Below are positions 46,757-59,599 of a DNA stretch of 64,000 nt, piece by piece. Origin of the DNA: Coptis chinensis (lineage: Eukaryota; Streptophyta; Magnoliopsida; Ranunculales; Ranunculaceae); NCBI GenBank assembly GCA_015680905.1, contig CM027380.1:105739001-105803000 (forward strand), given 5' to 3'. Both the position numbers and the translations under genes were made by a program. Below the pieces are notes generated by a model. The model searched no databases, was not told the origin of the DNA, and worked only from the letters and a program-made list of their open reading frames with translations. Each line of letters opens with the position of its first letter. Within the stretch, counting starts at the first letter, position 1.

Positions 46757-48551
46757 TGTTGGGAATTAGATATTACACTAACCTCGACTAATCCCGACTA
46801 ACGACAATTATCTTCAAGATTTTGGAATCAATGATAAAACAAAAACACCAATACAACCACTAAAGCAACAATGAAAGAGCAGAGAATAAATAAACACAAG
46901 GAACTTACATGGTTTGGCAATTGCCTACGTCTACAAGCACACCAAAATCCACTATAATCAAAGAGTTGTTTACAATGTCACAAGCCTCACACAAACACCA
47001 ATCTCTCTCTCACACACACACACTTTTGGTACTCACAAATTTATACTATTGCAATATCACAATCTACTCACAAATTTGGCTATTGCCTTATACTAATTAT
47101 TGCTCAAATTAATGTACTCGCTACGCACCCCGTACACTATGAGCTCTCTTAGTTGTGTCTTCTTAATTCACTAGTCTCATGGGGTATTTATAGACTCCCA
47201 ATTACCGAAAGCGTATAAAGAACCAATTTGGTATTGGTTTCCAAAACCAATTTAGACTTCCAAGTCGTGCTAAAGAAGGACATGAATTGGTTTCCAAAAC
47301 ACAATTCCAAAGTTATGCGAACATGTGCTGGCGGTGCTTGGTTTCCATTTCCAATTTGGAAACACCCACGTGATCAGGCTCCACAAACATAACAATCTCC
47401 CACTTGGAGAGTGATAACCAATATAAATTAACTCCATGCATTTCCAATGCATAATGGTGCGCTTCATCCACGATCTTCAAGCTAGAAGACCAACTGAAGC
47501 TAGACATAGCTTCAGCTCCTCAGTAATCATTGTCTTTGTCCATTGTGAGTCCCAGCTCACTGCAGTAGCTCCCACTGTAAAGACATAACCAGTAGTACTT
47601 TTCCTGCAATCAACTTCACCTGCAAAGTCTCAGATCAATATACCCTTGCAAGTACACATCACCCTCACATCAGTAGTACCACTTAGATACCGCAATATTC
47701 ACTTCACATCCCAGTATTGCTTGCCACGATTGACCATCAACCTACTAACAGCTCCCACTGCACGGGAAATATCTGGATGCGTGCAAACTATGTACCACTG
47801 CCTAGAGAATTGTGTCAAACTACACAAGCTCTTTCTCAGCTTGCATACTATATTGTCTCTACCCATCTTAATGAAACACTCACGTTGCTGTACACACATC
47901 TCTTCCTTTTGGTCATCATGGAGGAAGACAATTTTCACATCTAACTGCTCAATGTGTAAATCTTCTGCTGCAACAATACTCAACACTGACATCGTAGTAT
48001 TCAGTTTCACAATTAGAGAGAATATCACTGTGTAATCATAGACTAGGGACTTGATCATCTCATTCTTCATTGCAACCTCCCACTCGCTTGCATCATCAAC
48101 CTCTAATGTTTTATCATAGCACTGGGGCGCACTACCATCAGTACGTGGCAATAATACTAGCGGTTCTCTATTGATCATGTAAGCAGATGTGCTAATGGCG
48201 TCTACCCAAAATTGCTTGGGCATCCCTGCTAGCATATGCATACACTTAGCTCTTTATGTCAGTGTTATGACCATACATTCTGTCACCTAGTTCAGTTGAA
48301 GCATCCTTAACAAAGTATATTCCATCTGGTGGTACACAACATTTTAGCTGGTCAGAATCGCTTAATTCCATATTGATGCTTTTACTCACAATCTTCTTAA
48401 TTTGACTTTCAACAGTGAGATTCATAATGAACTTGATTTTGTACTTGGTTACTCCAATTGAAAACATCTTTATTCTATGGAAAGCAATAACAGGAGTAGC
48501 TCGATGGACAATGTTAGTACCATCCACTCTCAACCACTCGTGGCAGACCAC
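46757..48551 (-). mobile_element. Ty1/copia fragment in segment A, heavily decayed
   Basis: A copia LTR lies at 46757-47394 (TGTTGGG to ATAACA), with a CCAAGTGGGAGAT-type polypurine tract next to it on the minus strand (47395-47407). Upstream on the minus strand come remnants of RNase H (STTGYVFT), RT (KNEMIKSL, LDVKIVFLHDD, VCKLRKSLC) and the end of integrase (AGMPKQFWVDAISTSAYMINR shortened by losses between domains). The whole pol remnant occupies only about 1.2 kb, so much is missing. It has many breaks and no second LTR of this family. Confidence 0.82.
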
Positions 48552-48559
48552 GTGTCCAG

Positions 48560-49115
48560 ACTAGCTACAAGCAAATCGTCCATACAACCTAAGGTCAAGT
48601 TGTCCAAATGACCTAGGAAACGTAATCGCTGCAAGCTAGTCAACAACATCATTAATGATAGATCATTATTTCGTAATGGAAGGAGTAAAAACAATCATCA
48701 AAACAGCACAAAAGGGGGATTTATACTTATAAAATGAGGCATATTCTCCATTCTCAGAGGGAGGGGGGCTCACATTCTCACCATCTCCAACTCAATCACT
48801 CAAGATGAACTACGTCTGACTTGATTCTAGTTCATCAGAGAATTGGATACGTAGGCAGCTCAAAACACCGACCTGAGTTCAATCAAACATCTTATACAAA
48901 CCATATTCTCCGAGATTGTAAGGTCATGACTAAAATGTACCTCTACATTGGCGTTGTATATCGGTTCGTCTTCTTGAGAAAAAGCATCCAAACCATTTTC
49001 TCAAACCCACGAAACTTAGTAAAATCACCATGGAAGGACAGCTTAAAGCTTTAGCTGATCAAATGAAAACTCTCCAAGATTCTTTTACGGCAAACACGTC
49101 ATTGAAGTTTCCATG
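48560..49115 (+). mobile_element. LTR and gag-start remnant in segment A
   Basis: Plus-strand sequence with a TATA box (TATAAAA, 48728-48734) and an ATACGTAGGCAGCTC motif also found in the solo LTR. An ATG at 49030 opens MEGQLKALADQ, which looks like the start of a gag frame. Only this 5' corner of the element remains. It is also present in segment B at about 62490-63040. Confidence 0.5.
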
Positions 49116-49299
49116 ACGCTGGTGTGGATTATCAATGACGTCAAGCGTTATAAGAGATAAGTTTACATTCAACTATCTTTCATTTATACTAATATTTAAT
49201 ATTTGGATCAGTTCGGATAATCTGTGCATACTTTTATGTTGCAAGATATTCATAATAAGGCCTATGGAATTATCAGGAAAATCATTTTCTACCATTATT

Positions 49300-50047
49300 T
49301 ATATCTATGTCCCTCCACCTTAATATTCTTCATTGTCACACATATGTCTAATTGACCCAATGTGACATTCAACATTAATTGAGCATTAAGAAACTATTTC
49401 TTATACCAGCTGGGTTTGAGCTCAATTAGTTATGTCACAATTTCTTAATACATAACTCCGTAGAGTGGTGGATTATTTATTAGAATTCGTGATTCAAGAC
49501 TTCTTACATTCATTACCCAAAACGTCAAGTCTAGTATATGAATAGACATTACCTTTTAACGTCTCAAAGTAATAAATTTGAGACACAATGGATTTTCACA
49601 ATTTATCAAGTCTAGGGAATAATTGGTAGAGTGAGATTTGCACACTAACCTTAATAATGAATTTATAGTGTGTTTTCAATTTGATCCCCTCAGTGCCAGT
49701 CATGTGGTTGCACCAATATACAAACTTAGAGTCATACTCAAATGATTGAGATATCATCATCCTATCATATAGTAGTTATGTATATTACAGTTGTATAAGT
49801 AAACTGTCCGACTTCACCCCTAATTGTGAGCATTCTAGCTTAGGTAAATAGATACAATCAAATCTCTCGCCACATGACTCTTTATATGCTTGATTGTATT
49901 AATTCTATTACCAATGGAACTTATGGTTTCATCATATGATATTAATTCACCCATATGCATAATAATTATATTTGTGTATTTAATTAAACATCATCATGTA
50001 TAAATGATAAATATTCATTGGTTTGGTAAAGGCCAAATATCCCAACA
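49300..50047. other. Possible LTR remnant at the end of segment A
   Basis: An AT-rich, non-coding stretch ending in CCAAATATCCCAACA. Read on the minus strand, this gives TGTTGGGATATTTGG, a typical LTR start. The other end and any partner were not found. Confidence 0.35.
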
Positions 50048-50519
50048 GTATAGTACTAGGTGGCTCCCGAAATTATTTGGAAACGTGTATGGTTATGATT
50101 GGGCTTGGAGCCTGTATCAGCCTAATACATGACTACTAAGACGACTGGTGTGTTCTGGGCTGGGGCAACATAACGGAAGAAGACGAATGAGCACGGGGTA
50201 TAGTCCGCGAATAATGTGAATGCCGCGGACTCTGGAAGTGCGAGAAGGTCAGTGGAGTTACTATGATTTGAGGGAGATGTTGGATAGGGAAAGAAAGAGC
50301 TGGAGCACAGTAGCCAAGACACGATCTCTGAGAAGACATGGTGGACGGTTCCAGGACGTGGGACATGGAAGGAGATCATGGAAATAGAAGAACGGTTAGA
50401 GAAGATGGGAGCGGTTAAAGAGAGAGAGCGGTTAGGGGGTATATAAAGAGGAGAGAGATGAGAATGAAGAGGGAAAAAAGAAAGGTGAAGGAGTTCATAG
50501 GTTGTAATTTTGGACAACA
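50048..50519 (+). repeat. C 5' LTR (left edge uncertain)
   Basis: It ends in TTTTGGACAACA just before the primer-binding site and has a TATA box about 80 bp before its end. No partner LTR exists in the window to fix the left end. Confidence 0.55.
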
Positions 50520-50523
50520 CATT

Positions 50524-50542
50524 TGGCGCCGTCTGTGGGGAA
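50524..50542 (+). other. C primer-binding site
   Basis: TGGCGCCGTCTGTGGGGAA follows the LTR by four bases and is the familiar site of Tat-type Ty3 elements. Confidence 0.8.
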
Positions 50543-50584
50543 CGAGAGGAAAGTATACGATCAAGTGATTGCTAAGAAGAAGGT

Positions 50585-51980
50585 GTGAAGATGGCAACCA
50601 TAGTGAAGAAAACAAGAGGGAGACCCAAAAAGGTGAGGATTGAGGGGGCTGATGATGAAACCAGGAGTGTGGAAATGGAGGAGATGGAGGAGTTGGAAGA
50701 GGAAGGTCCCGAGGTTGCTGGGGAAGCAACCAGGCTGTTACAGGAGGAGATAGGAAGGTTGAGAAATGAGAATGAGAGTCTGAGGAGAGAAAGGGAATCC
50801 ACACAGGGGGAGGAGGAGATGAGGGAGCCAGAACATAGTGAAGTAGAAGGCCAGCATGAGGAAGTGCGTCATAAACCAAAAGGCGATACGGGGGAAGGTA
50901 TTACCATGGAGATGGTCCAAGCGATGATCGAGAAAGACAAAGAAATGAATCGGGTGGCGGAGAGGGAAAGTCAAGTGGTGGTGAAGAAGGTGGTGGCTGG
51001 ACTCAATCAGAATCCGGCTGCCGATCAAACCGAACGCCGAGGTGCCCAAGCCGATTCGCTAAACCAAGATTCGAGATAACGACGGGGAGGGGGATCCTGC
51101 GGACCACTTACACCATTTCAGGCAACAGATGCCGTTGTGGCAAGAGATTAAATATGATGGGCTCCGTTGCATGATGTTTCCCGCCAACTTGAAGGGTGGT
51201 GCGTCAGACTGGTATTATAGGTTGGCATCGCGGAGTATAACCAAGTTCGAGGAGTTGGAGCAAGCATTTGTAGACCATTTTATCCATCAGAAACGAAGAG
51301 TAGTGGATATTGCGGATCTATTTAACGTCAAACAAAAGTCCGGCGAGACACTCAGGGAATTTTTATGTAGATTCAAGGAGGAGACCCTAAGGGTGGAAAG
51401 TCTGGACGAGCACACCGTGATCATCGCTTCCAAAGATGGATCGGAAGCCGGAACCGAGTCCACGAATCTGTATCCAAAATTGAAGTTACAACGTTGCATG
51501 CGTTGTATCCGAAAGTGGAGAAGTACATCCGCTATGAGGATATGTTGCAGAGAAATGCTAAGGAGCCGAGGAAGTCAGAGAAGTCAATACAGAGTATAGA
51601 ATAGGAAGACCGAAAAGACAAAGGAAAGGCTGCGATAAGAGAAGGGGGAGCCTATAGAGAGGCGGCACGCAAATCGGAGAGAGGCAGAGATCAAGTTAGG
51701 AGGGAGATCCGCGAATGAAAACCATATCGCGACGTAGAGTCCACACCGTTGAACAAACCATTGGACGAAATCTTGCCATTGATTAAGGGGATGCAGCATT
51801 ACAAAGGTCCGCGAAGCATACCCAGGGAGATAGAAGATAAGCCATTTTGTGCTTACCACCAGATCAGAAATCATACTACAAATGAGTGTTTCGCACTGCG
51901 ATGGTTGATCGAAAGAATGTTAGAGAAAGGATTGTTAAGGGAATTTACCAAGGAGATTCACCCGATTGGATGAGCACCGG
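50585..51980 (+). pseudogene. C gag region
   Basis: The first part has an AT-hook-like RGRPKKV and a long acidic coiled coil (EEMEELEEEG, then LLQEEIGRLRNENESLRRE). The capsid-type domain follows (FPANLKGGASDWYYRL, then FVDHFIHQKR), then the C-terminal part with CAYHQIRNHTTNECFALR. The layout fits Tat-lineage gag. The region is degraded. Confidence 0.75.
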
Positions 51981-52188
51981 CCGTGGCGAATATTAGGAAC
52001 AATCAATGTCATATATAGTGGGGAGACAATGGGAAGGAATGCAATAGGGATAAGGTCGGAGGAGGGCAGCCTTACGCCAGATAAATGAGGTTTCATGTGT
52101 TCGCGACGAGTGCGGAACGCCCTCTAGGAGCGGAAGGATAGAGTTCATCGAAGGATCCGAAGCGATAAGAGCGCCTCACACGGATGCT

Positions 52189-55100
52189 TTGGTGATTACG
52201 GTTGCAGTGGGTAATTATATGGTGAAGAGGGTTTTGATAGATTGTGGGAGTTCAGTAGATTTGCTATTTAAAGGCGCGATGGAGGAGATGTGCATCGAAC
52301 AGAGGCAGATGAAGCCGCCAAGAACAAATTTGTTTGGATTTAATGGAAGCAGAACCGAGCCCATGGGGGAATTATTATTACCGATGCTTGGCGGGATCGG
52401 GACTGTGATTCGCTTCGGTTCATGATAGTGGACGCCCGCGCAAGATATAATGCAATTTTGGGGAGAAGATGGATCCACGAAATGAAAGCGATTCCATCCA
52501 CATACTACCGGGTGATCCGCTTTCGACTAATGGGGAACGTGATGAGATAAGAGGGGACCGTGTCGCGGCAAAATATTCACCGGTGGTGGTTAAAGAATTG
52601 ACCCGTGACACCGCAGAAGGAAGTGGAGGGGGGAAGCGAGTCCCCAAAGATAGCAATTCTGATCGCGATGGCTAAGGAGATGGGTCTGCGTGGGAGGAAA
52701 GACCTTGGATGAGACTGCGACCGTGAATCTGGGTGAGGGGGAAGAGGAGAAACTGGTGTCTGTTGGGGCCGAGTGGCCAGAGAGTTGGAAGGCAAAGTTA
52801 GTTGTTTTGTTAAAAGAGAACAGCGATGTTTTTGCGTGGTCGATTGAGGACTTGATTGGATTGGATCCCGAAGTTTGCGTGTCACAGCGCGCATGAGAGA
52901 GAAGGCCAAACCCGTCCGACAAAAAATGAGAGGAATAAGACCGCAGTATGTAGAAGGGATAAGAGAGGAAGTGCAAAGATTGAAAGCCGCAGGAATCATC
53001 CGAGAGTGTCAGTTTACCGAATGGCTCTCAAACATCGTCGCAGTACCCAAGAAAAATAGGAAGGTAAGAATGTGTGTTGATTTTACTGATGTCAACCAGC
53101 AGTGCCCGAAAGACTGTTATCCTATGCCGCGGATAGACGAACTGGTGGACCGAACGGCCGAGTTCAAGTTTTTCTCATTCATGGACGCCTCCATGGGGTA
53201 TAACCAGGTGGTAATGTATGGCCGGCACGGTGAAACCGCGTTCATTGTCGAGGGAGGAGTGTATTGTTACACCGCATCGCCTTTCGGATGAAGAATCGCA
53301 GGGCAACTTTTCAAAGGGTAGGGGAGAAGATGTTTGAATGCAAAACCGGAGGAGTATGGAAATATACATAGATGATATGGTAGAGAAGAGCATGACCGAG
53401 GAGGAACATCCGGGGATTGAAAGAAACCTTCGCGATATTGCGAAAAAATATAGGTCGGTTGAACCCGAGAAGTGCACATTTGGGGTGACTTCGAAAGTTT
53501 TGGGATATATTGTCGCATCTGCTGAATAGAAGCTAACCGGACGTGATCGGAGCGTTAGTGGAAATGCAATCGTCCCAAAAAACGTGAAAGAGGTTCAAAT
53601 GCTTGCGGGAAGAATTGTGGCCCTCAACCGGTTCATTTCCAAGTCGTCAGACAAGTGTAGACCATTGTACCGATTCTTGAGAAAAACAGCTGACTTTCAG
53701 TGGACCGAGGCATGCGAACGAGCTTTCCAAGAGTTGAAAATTTATTTGGGAAAGGCTCTATTTTGTCGCTGATCGGGGCAAGGGAAAATTTTCGTATTTG
53801 TATTGGGGTGTCGAATATGCTATTAGTTCCGTGGTTAATACGGGTGGTGGATAGAGAGGCGGTGTATTTCCAGAGCAAAACAATGTTAGACGCAGAGACC
53901 GGATACGAGCAAAGTTGAGAAATTTGCATTGGCCTTGGTGTTTTCTGCGTTAAAATTGAAGCCTTTACTCGATGCTCATTGCGGTGGTGGGTGACTAACT
54001 TGCCTCTCAAACAACGTTAAAGGCGGACAAATCGGGGAGAATGCTGAAATGGGCCGTCTTTGCTGAGTGCATATGACATTGAATTCCAAACCGACAATGG
54101 AAAAAGCACAAGCTATGGCAGAGTTTTTGGCGAGTTCCCCGCCAAGACCCAACTTGGGGGACAATATGATCATGGAGCAGAGGGAGAGATCGCTGGGGGA
54201 TGTGTTAGAACCCATGGGACATGAGAAATGGATGGAGGGTATTCGGATGGGTCCGCGAACGGATTACGTGAAACGGATTGAGTGGTGGTAGTCACCCCGA
54301 GAATAATCGGCTTGAATTATCGATGAAGTTGGCTTCCGGCGCCAAACAATGAATCAGAGTATGAAGCGGTGATAGCCGGGCTAGATTTGGCCACGCGGAT
54401 CCGGGTGAAGAGATCGACAAGTGTATTCGATTCCAACTTGGTAATTTGTCGATGAATGGAGAATTCGCTGCCCGATGCCCCGGATGGCAAAGCACTGAGG
54501 TATTACGAGGAAAGCGAGTGAGTTTGGCAAAATCCGGTTCGCTTCATTTAGGGCGTGGTGAAAATAGACATCGACGATTGGCATATGTAGCCGCGGTACT
54601 TCCCCGGTCCGAGGGCGCGATCAATTGAGGTCGTGGTGTTGAGCAAGCCCGGCACCTCCGTGAATGCCGAGGTAGGAATGACCATGAAGGAAGAGCCGGG
54701 GTGGATAGAGCCGATAAAAAATTTCTTATCGGGGAGAGAGATCGAGGATAGACGCAGAGCGAAGGGAGAATGGAGCGGTATCCCAAAGATACATTTTGAT
54801 GGAAGGAGACCTGCATGATGGAACGTCGCCGGACCGTTGTTGAGATGTTTAGCCAGCGCCGCTAAGAGAGATCTTGGAAGAAGTTCATGAGGGGTATGGG
54901 AGCCATTCGGCAGGAAGAACGACTGGCGATCGATCGGGTGTTGTCCAGTGGGTATTTCGCCACACAAGAGAGAAGCGACCGAGTATGCTAAGAGGTGCGA
55001 GAAATGCCAGAGATTTGCACCACTGATACATGCACCCGCTGAGCCTTTGCACAAGATATATAGTCCTTGGCCATTCGCGATGTGGGCACCGGATATTGTA

Positions 55101-55700
55101 GACCGCTACCGATGGCCGCTGGTAAAGTATAAGGTATATGCTAGCAGCCGATCGACTATTTTACCAAGTGGGTGGAGGGTGTGGCACTCCAAATGCATCA
55201 AGGAGGAACAAGTGAAGAAATTCCTATGGGAAAATATAATATGCCGGTTCGACTCCGGTTCACGGGGGAAGGTCAGAATTCCTCCAGCGCTCAAGGTAAA
55301 ACAAGGATTAGCGGCTCCTTATAACCCGGAGAAGGGAATGGGCAAAGCGAATCCTCCAACAAGACAATCATGGATAATCCTGAAGAAAAACCGGAGGATA
55401 AAAAGGGTTCATGGGCGGACGAAGTTAAATCATGTCTTTGGGCATATCGAACTACACCGCTTAACATCCACTCAGAGTCGCCATTTGCCATGGCATATGG
55501 GTAGAAGCGATGATTCCCGTAGAGATGGTGGCAGCTACAACCCGGACAAGAGCGGTGGAGGAGGGATCAATGATATGGTATTGGATCGCGGATTTGAATC
55601 TCGAGGGAGGAGAGGAGAGACACGGCCCGCGATCCGGATTGGAGGAATATCATAGAAGATTGCAAAGACAATATGACAAGAGAGTGAGGCCTCGAAGGTT
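52189..55700 (+). pseudogene. C pol region: protease, RT, RNase H, integrase
   Basis: Protease core RVLIDCGSSVDLLFKG near 52225. RT carries VPKKNRKVRMCVDFTDVN, FSFMDASMGYNQ and the catalytic YIDDM motif near 53357. RNase H traces, such as ESEYEAVIAGL near 54355, come next. The integrase zinc module (CEKCQRFAPLIHAP near 55000) is followed by the PWPFAMWAPDIV core start. The order and motifs are those of Tat-lineage Ty3 elements. The region is strongly degraded. Confidence 0.78.
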
Positions 55701-55896
55701 TTGGTGGGGATCACGTTTTGAGGAGAGAGTAACACCGCCAACTAGAAAGGAGGTGGACGGAAAGTTAGGGCCTAACCGAGGGACCCTATATCGCGGGCGA
55801 AAAGGGGGAGCGCAGAACATATCGGCTGCATTACACTTCAGGGAAAGGATATCGCGAGGCCTTGGAACATCGAATGTTAAAAGTTTCCATGAGTGA

Positions 55897-57240
55897 CAAC
55901 ATGTAATGTGTGGAATCAATGGCCAAGGCGTGCCTCTAGTGATGTAGCGACATTTTATTATAATGTTTGAAGTATTTATCAATGAATAGAGTGTCATTTT
56001 GCCTATTTGTTTCTTTGCGGTTGTTAATTGTGCGGTGTAGAAAAATTGCCGTGGATGATGAGGTCCTACTTTAATCGGGGTAAACCGGGTTGCCTTAAAT
56101 GCATTTTTTTACTACCGACGTAGGGGCCGGGGCGGAGCCTTCGCTGACACGAGGTCCAAATTGACTTGGGGGCAAATTGAGTTGTCCTCAATCGAGAGCC
56201 CATCCGAGATAGCTGGAGCCCTTCGCTGACAAAGAGGTCCAAACTGACTTGGGGCAAATTGAGCTGCCCTTAATCAGAGCCCTTCGTGGGACAAAGAGGT
56301 CCAAACTCGACCGGGGCAAATTGAGTCGCCCTCAATCAGAGCCCTTCATGACAACGAGGTTCAGATCCAAAATGGGGGCAAACCGAGTCGCCCCCAAGGA
56401 TCTTCGCGGTAACGAGTTTAAGTTAAGCACCAATTAGGCGAGGGTGAAAAAGGTTATGCGATGGTTGGTTCAAAGATGGTTCAAACCGCCGAAATAAAAA
56501 GAAGAAACTACCGTGAGTTGGATGGTTAAAATGAAAACATAAGTGTGAGCATCACCGATCACCCGTAAATACACTGAGGACATAAAGTACATACAAAATG
56601 AGTGAGAAAAAATATGGCTACGGCTAAGCCGAATACAAAGAAACAATCTCTAATTTAATGTTCAAAGTGAAATACCGGTAAAGGGATTCTGAGCTACGTC
56701 TTGATAAGGAGAACCTTCAGATATTACCACCACCGTGCCTTCTCGCCGCGGAGCTCGTGTTAAGATCACCCAGGGGGGCGCGAAGAGGCCATTGAAGGAC
56801 CAACCTCTCGGAGCGAGGGGCGAAGAGGGGAGGAGTCTCCCGCCAGCAGTGAGATCGCCGAGTCGACGCTCGCAACCTCTCGCTATCTTCTTTTCAGCCA
56901 AAACCCGAAGCGATCGGATCGCAACCTTCTCCGATTGCTCCGCTTTGGTCGTGTCGGTTCTCGCCCTCCATCTTGGCCCGCAGCTCGCACAATTGTTGAT
57001 TGAAGGCCTCCTCCGGTCCATTGGCTTATGGGATTTAAGAGCTGGCGAGGCCGAGCATTATCGCGATCTTTCTCCGTGACGCTCATATCGTGATTTTCCG
57101 CCTTGGGCCCATGAATTTCTTGCTTCACGCCTCGAGTTTCAAGGGTATTGGTCGGACGCAGATGACGAGCCTACATCCGTGCCTCACCGCATACCAAAGG
57201 AGACATTAAGCATCTTATCCACAAAAAATACTACTATAAT
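55897..57240. other. C spacer after pol
   Basis: Mostly non-coding on the plus strand. It includes the tandem array at 56060-56425. The part from about 56660 to 57130 has open frames on the minus strand that look like the tail of the antisense frame. Confidence 0.5.
56060..56425 (+). repeat. Diverged tandem repeat (about 60-80 bp units) in C
   Basis: About four to five units, each with a GGGGCAAATTGAG-type word, a GCCCTCAATCAGAGCCC-like word and a TTCGCTGACAAAGAGGTCCA-like word. Recurrences start near 56141, 56223, 56284, 56346 and 56403, so spacings are about 82, 61, 62 and 57 bp. Arrays at this site of Tat elements are a known source of plant satellites. Confidence 0.8.
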
Positions 57241-58823
57241 AGGGGACTAAGACATACCTTCTCCCGGCCCGGTATAGATGGCGGCAGCGGGCGGGCGGGA
57301 AAGGTCCCAGAGTCGCCAGTGAGCTTGGTCATGAGGTAGATGGGGGTAAGAAGAGAGTGGCAAATGGATCAGAGCGTTATCCAAAGCCGAAGTCAGGGTG
57401 GTGACCGCCCGATCCCTAGCTTTGAATCCGGGACGCCAAACCTCGAGGGCGGGGGGGGGTTTCCTTTGCCCGGACGACGCAGTAGAAACCGAGGGCGGGC
57501 AATCTTGGTCGCGGAGCACATGGGGTAGAGGAGGTTCCCGCCGTCCTGCTTCTCTTGGCTGGCGGGCTCTTGGCCGCTGAATCGAGATTCGGCCTCTTCG
57601 GCCATCAATCCCACAATTTCAACTTGGTGGCATCCATGCTTCGGTGGGGGGAGTAGGACCAGCAGCTTGAAAATCGTCCTCCCAATCAGCGATGGAAGAG
57701 TAAGGGGCCGGGAGAACGGGTGGGTGGTTGGAAAAGGTTTCGCAGGGCGTGAGATTGTTGAGATCGCCGTTCCCCGTTTAAGCGGCGAGCTTTGGAATGT
57801 GAAATCTTCTTGGTATATCCCCTCTTCTTGGGTTTGGGAAGCCTTGGGCAACCTTTCTTTGGGAGGAGGTAGACGGTAGAAGGGGCCTTGGTACTTGCCG
57901 AAGTCTTTGAGACGGATCCGGAGAAGAGAGGAGTGCCTTTCTCCGATCGATTCTAGGACTTCATTGACTGAGGACTTCATCACTTCCAGTCGCGAAGATT
58001 CTGGAAGATGGCAGAATTGACACCAAAATATAGCTGGGAGTGTGAGTCTGGTCTCCAACCTGTGCCCATGCAAAGAACATTGGGGTGAGCGATGGGAATA
58101 CATAAAAAGAAAACTTAGGCGGGCGGTCCATACTTACCGCTCGAGAGAAAATGTAAATGTCTCAGAGATACTTCAGTGGGAAGGTCAGCGGACAGGAAGC
58201 TCCCGGACACATACGGATAGTGGTGCCACACTTTGTCGGAAGAAGTGATGTTGAGAACAAAGGACTTCGGACGACGACTCTGAAGGATTGGTAGCCTATG
58301 CTACCGAATTTGGTACTCTTCTTTAGGTAATAGTGGGAGATCATGTCGCGGAGTTGGATGGTTGGGGAGTTGGTTTTGTTATAGAAATTGGCGGCGTACA
58401 TAACACGCCAGAAGTTGCCAATTAATACCCTGACACGGTGGGATATTGAAATGGTTGCAAACTTCTACGTCTAATAAGGATAGAGGAAACCAAGACCGCC
58501 ACGATTTGGTTCTACGGTGGCGACAAGGCGCTGGCCGAGGTGTGACCAAGTGTGGGAGTGAGTAACCGGGCACATGCTCCAAAATCACATCGTCGGGGAT
58601 ACCATAAGCGCTATCGACCGCTGACCAAGTTCATCGGGTAGTAGTGTGGGGGCGGAGGGAGTTTGAACGATCTCCCAGATGTGGAAGGGATAGCGACTGG
58701 GGAGTCTGAATCTGAGGCCGCGGACTCAGATCTCTCAACAACAGGGCTACTGGATCTGGAGGAAGGAGAACTAGATCTAATGGATTTGGCGGCGGAGGTG
58801 CTTGCCGACTCAGAAGCCGACAT
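56662..58823 (-). pseudogene. C antisense accessory frame (gypsy-type transposon protein)
   Basis: The N-terminus is Ser-rich and acidic (MSASESASTSAAKSIRSSS). The block FPLSLLDVEVCNHFNIPP (about 58400-58500) matches the putative gypsy-type transposon domain (Transposase_28-like). A donor-like CGGTAAGTATGG near 58130 and an acceptor-like GCATGGGCACAG near 58063 (both minus strand) suggest a short intron. The tail may reach to about 56662. Antisense frames in this position are known in Tat-lineage elements; what they do is not established. It is degraded. Confidence 0.6.
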
Positions 58824-59599
58824 GATGCAAATTACACTAGTCTTAGAATGGAAAAGATGAAAAGACTAAGCTACGCAAATGGAAGAATCCACAAAGCACT
58901 AGAGAACAACCAAACCAATGGTATATTAAAAGTTCGAGAGATAAAGGAAAGAAGAAACGAACCTGATTTACGAGGCAGCAGCGAGCAAAGAGATTAGTAA
59001 GAATCAAATCGGGAGCAAACCCAATATGTGCCCTCTGAGTTTTCGTTCTAACTCTTTTTCCCCATTTATTTCTTTATTCTATTAATTTTTTGAAGGTTTT
59101 CGTATTCTCTTTCCATTAGGAGTTTTTGGTTTATGTGATGTTTTGTATGACAGGATTGACAGCATATGAATTGCCAGGCGTTTTTTATTATTATCATTAG
59201 AAGGGGAAGATCCTGTTGATCTTAGTAGCACTGAGGTTATTTTATTTTTTATTTTAATTTTTGAATTGAATGTGGAAGTGATGCTGCCACCAAGGACCCT
59301 ACACCTGTTTCTCGTAGAATCCTAAACTCGGTCCTCGTAAACTCTAGGATTGGTCTGTCACTGCATAAACTTTAGGCCTATTAGCCGAACCCGTCTGAAG
59401 TCTGAACAACATACTGATGACCAGTCACCAGTACATTGTAATTGGAATTGGATATATACATGGAACTGTCAATCAATTAGTTAACTATGGTGTGTTTGAT
59501 TGAGGCGAGATATGAATGAAATGAGAAGATCTGGCCAAATCACCTGAGCACTGGGTCCTATGTGGGTAGGATCACTTATTTGTCTGAAAATACTTATTT

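Larger units (their letters stand above)
43916..49979 (+). repeat. Duplicated segment A (VAMP 3' flank and transposon patchwork)
   Basis: It matches 59020-63909 in the same orientation. The first about 700 bp are VAMP 3' UTR and flank, then come a solo LTR and a hAT-like element (both only here), a copia fragment, and LTR remnants. Stretches such as 46400-47090 are almost identical to the other copy, so the duplication is recent. No intact gene lies in it. Confidence 0.93.
50048..59019 (+). mobile_element. C: Tat-lineage Ty3 LTR retroelement, 3' end missing, broken
   Basis: Order: 5' LTR part with TATA (TATATAAAG near 50439), primer-binding site, gag, protease, RT, RNase H, integrase, a tandem-repeat spacer, and an antisense accessory frame. 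This order, with an antisense frame after pol, is that of Tat-lineage (Retand-like) plant elements. No 3' LTR or right target duplication is seen, since segment B starts directly at 59020. The coding region has well over a dozen breaks. The left edge at about 50048 is uncertain. Age cannot be read from LTRs. Confidence 0.8.

Noticed and set aside
46909-47112. 67-codon frame recurring at 60797-61000
   Set aside because: It lies within the copia LTR in both duplicated segments and reads as LTR sequence.
50122-51049. Minus-strand frames opposite the C LTR and gag
   Set aside because: Ser/Pro/Leu-rich shadows of the purine-rich plus-strand coding sequence.
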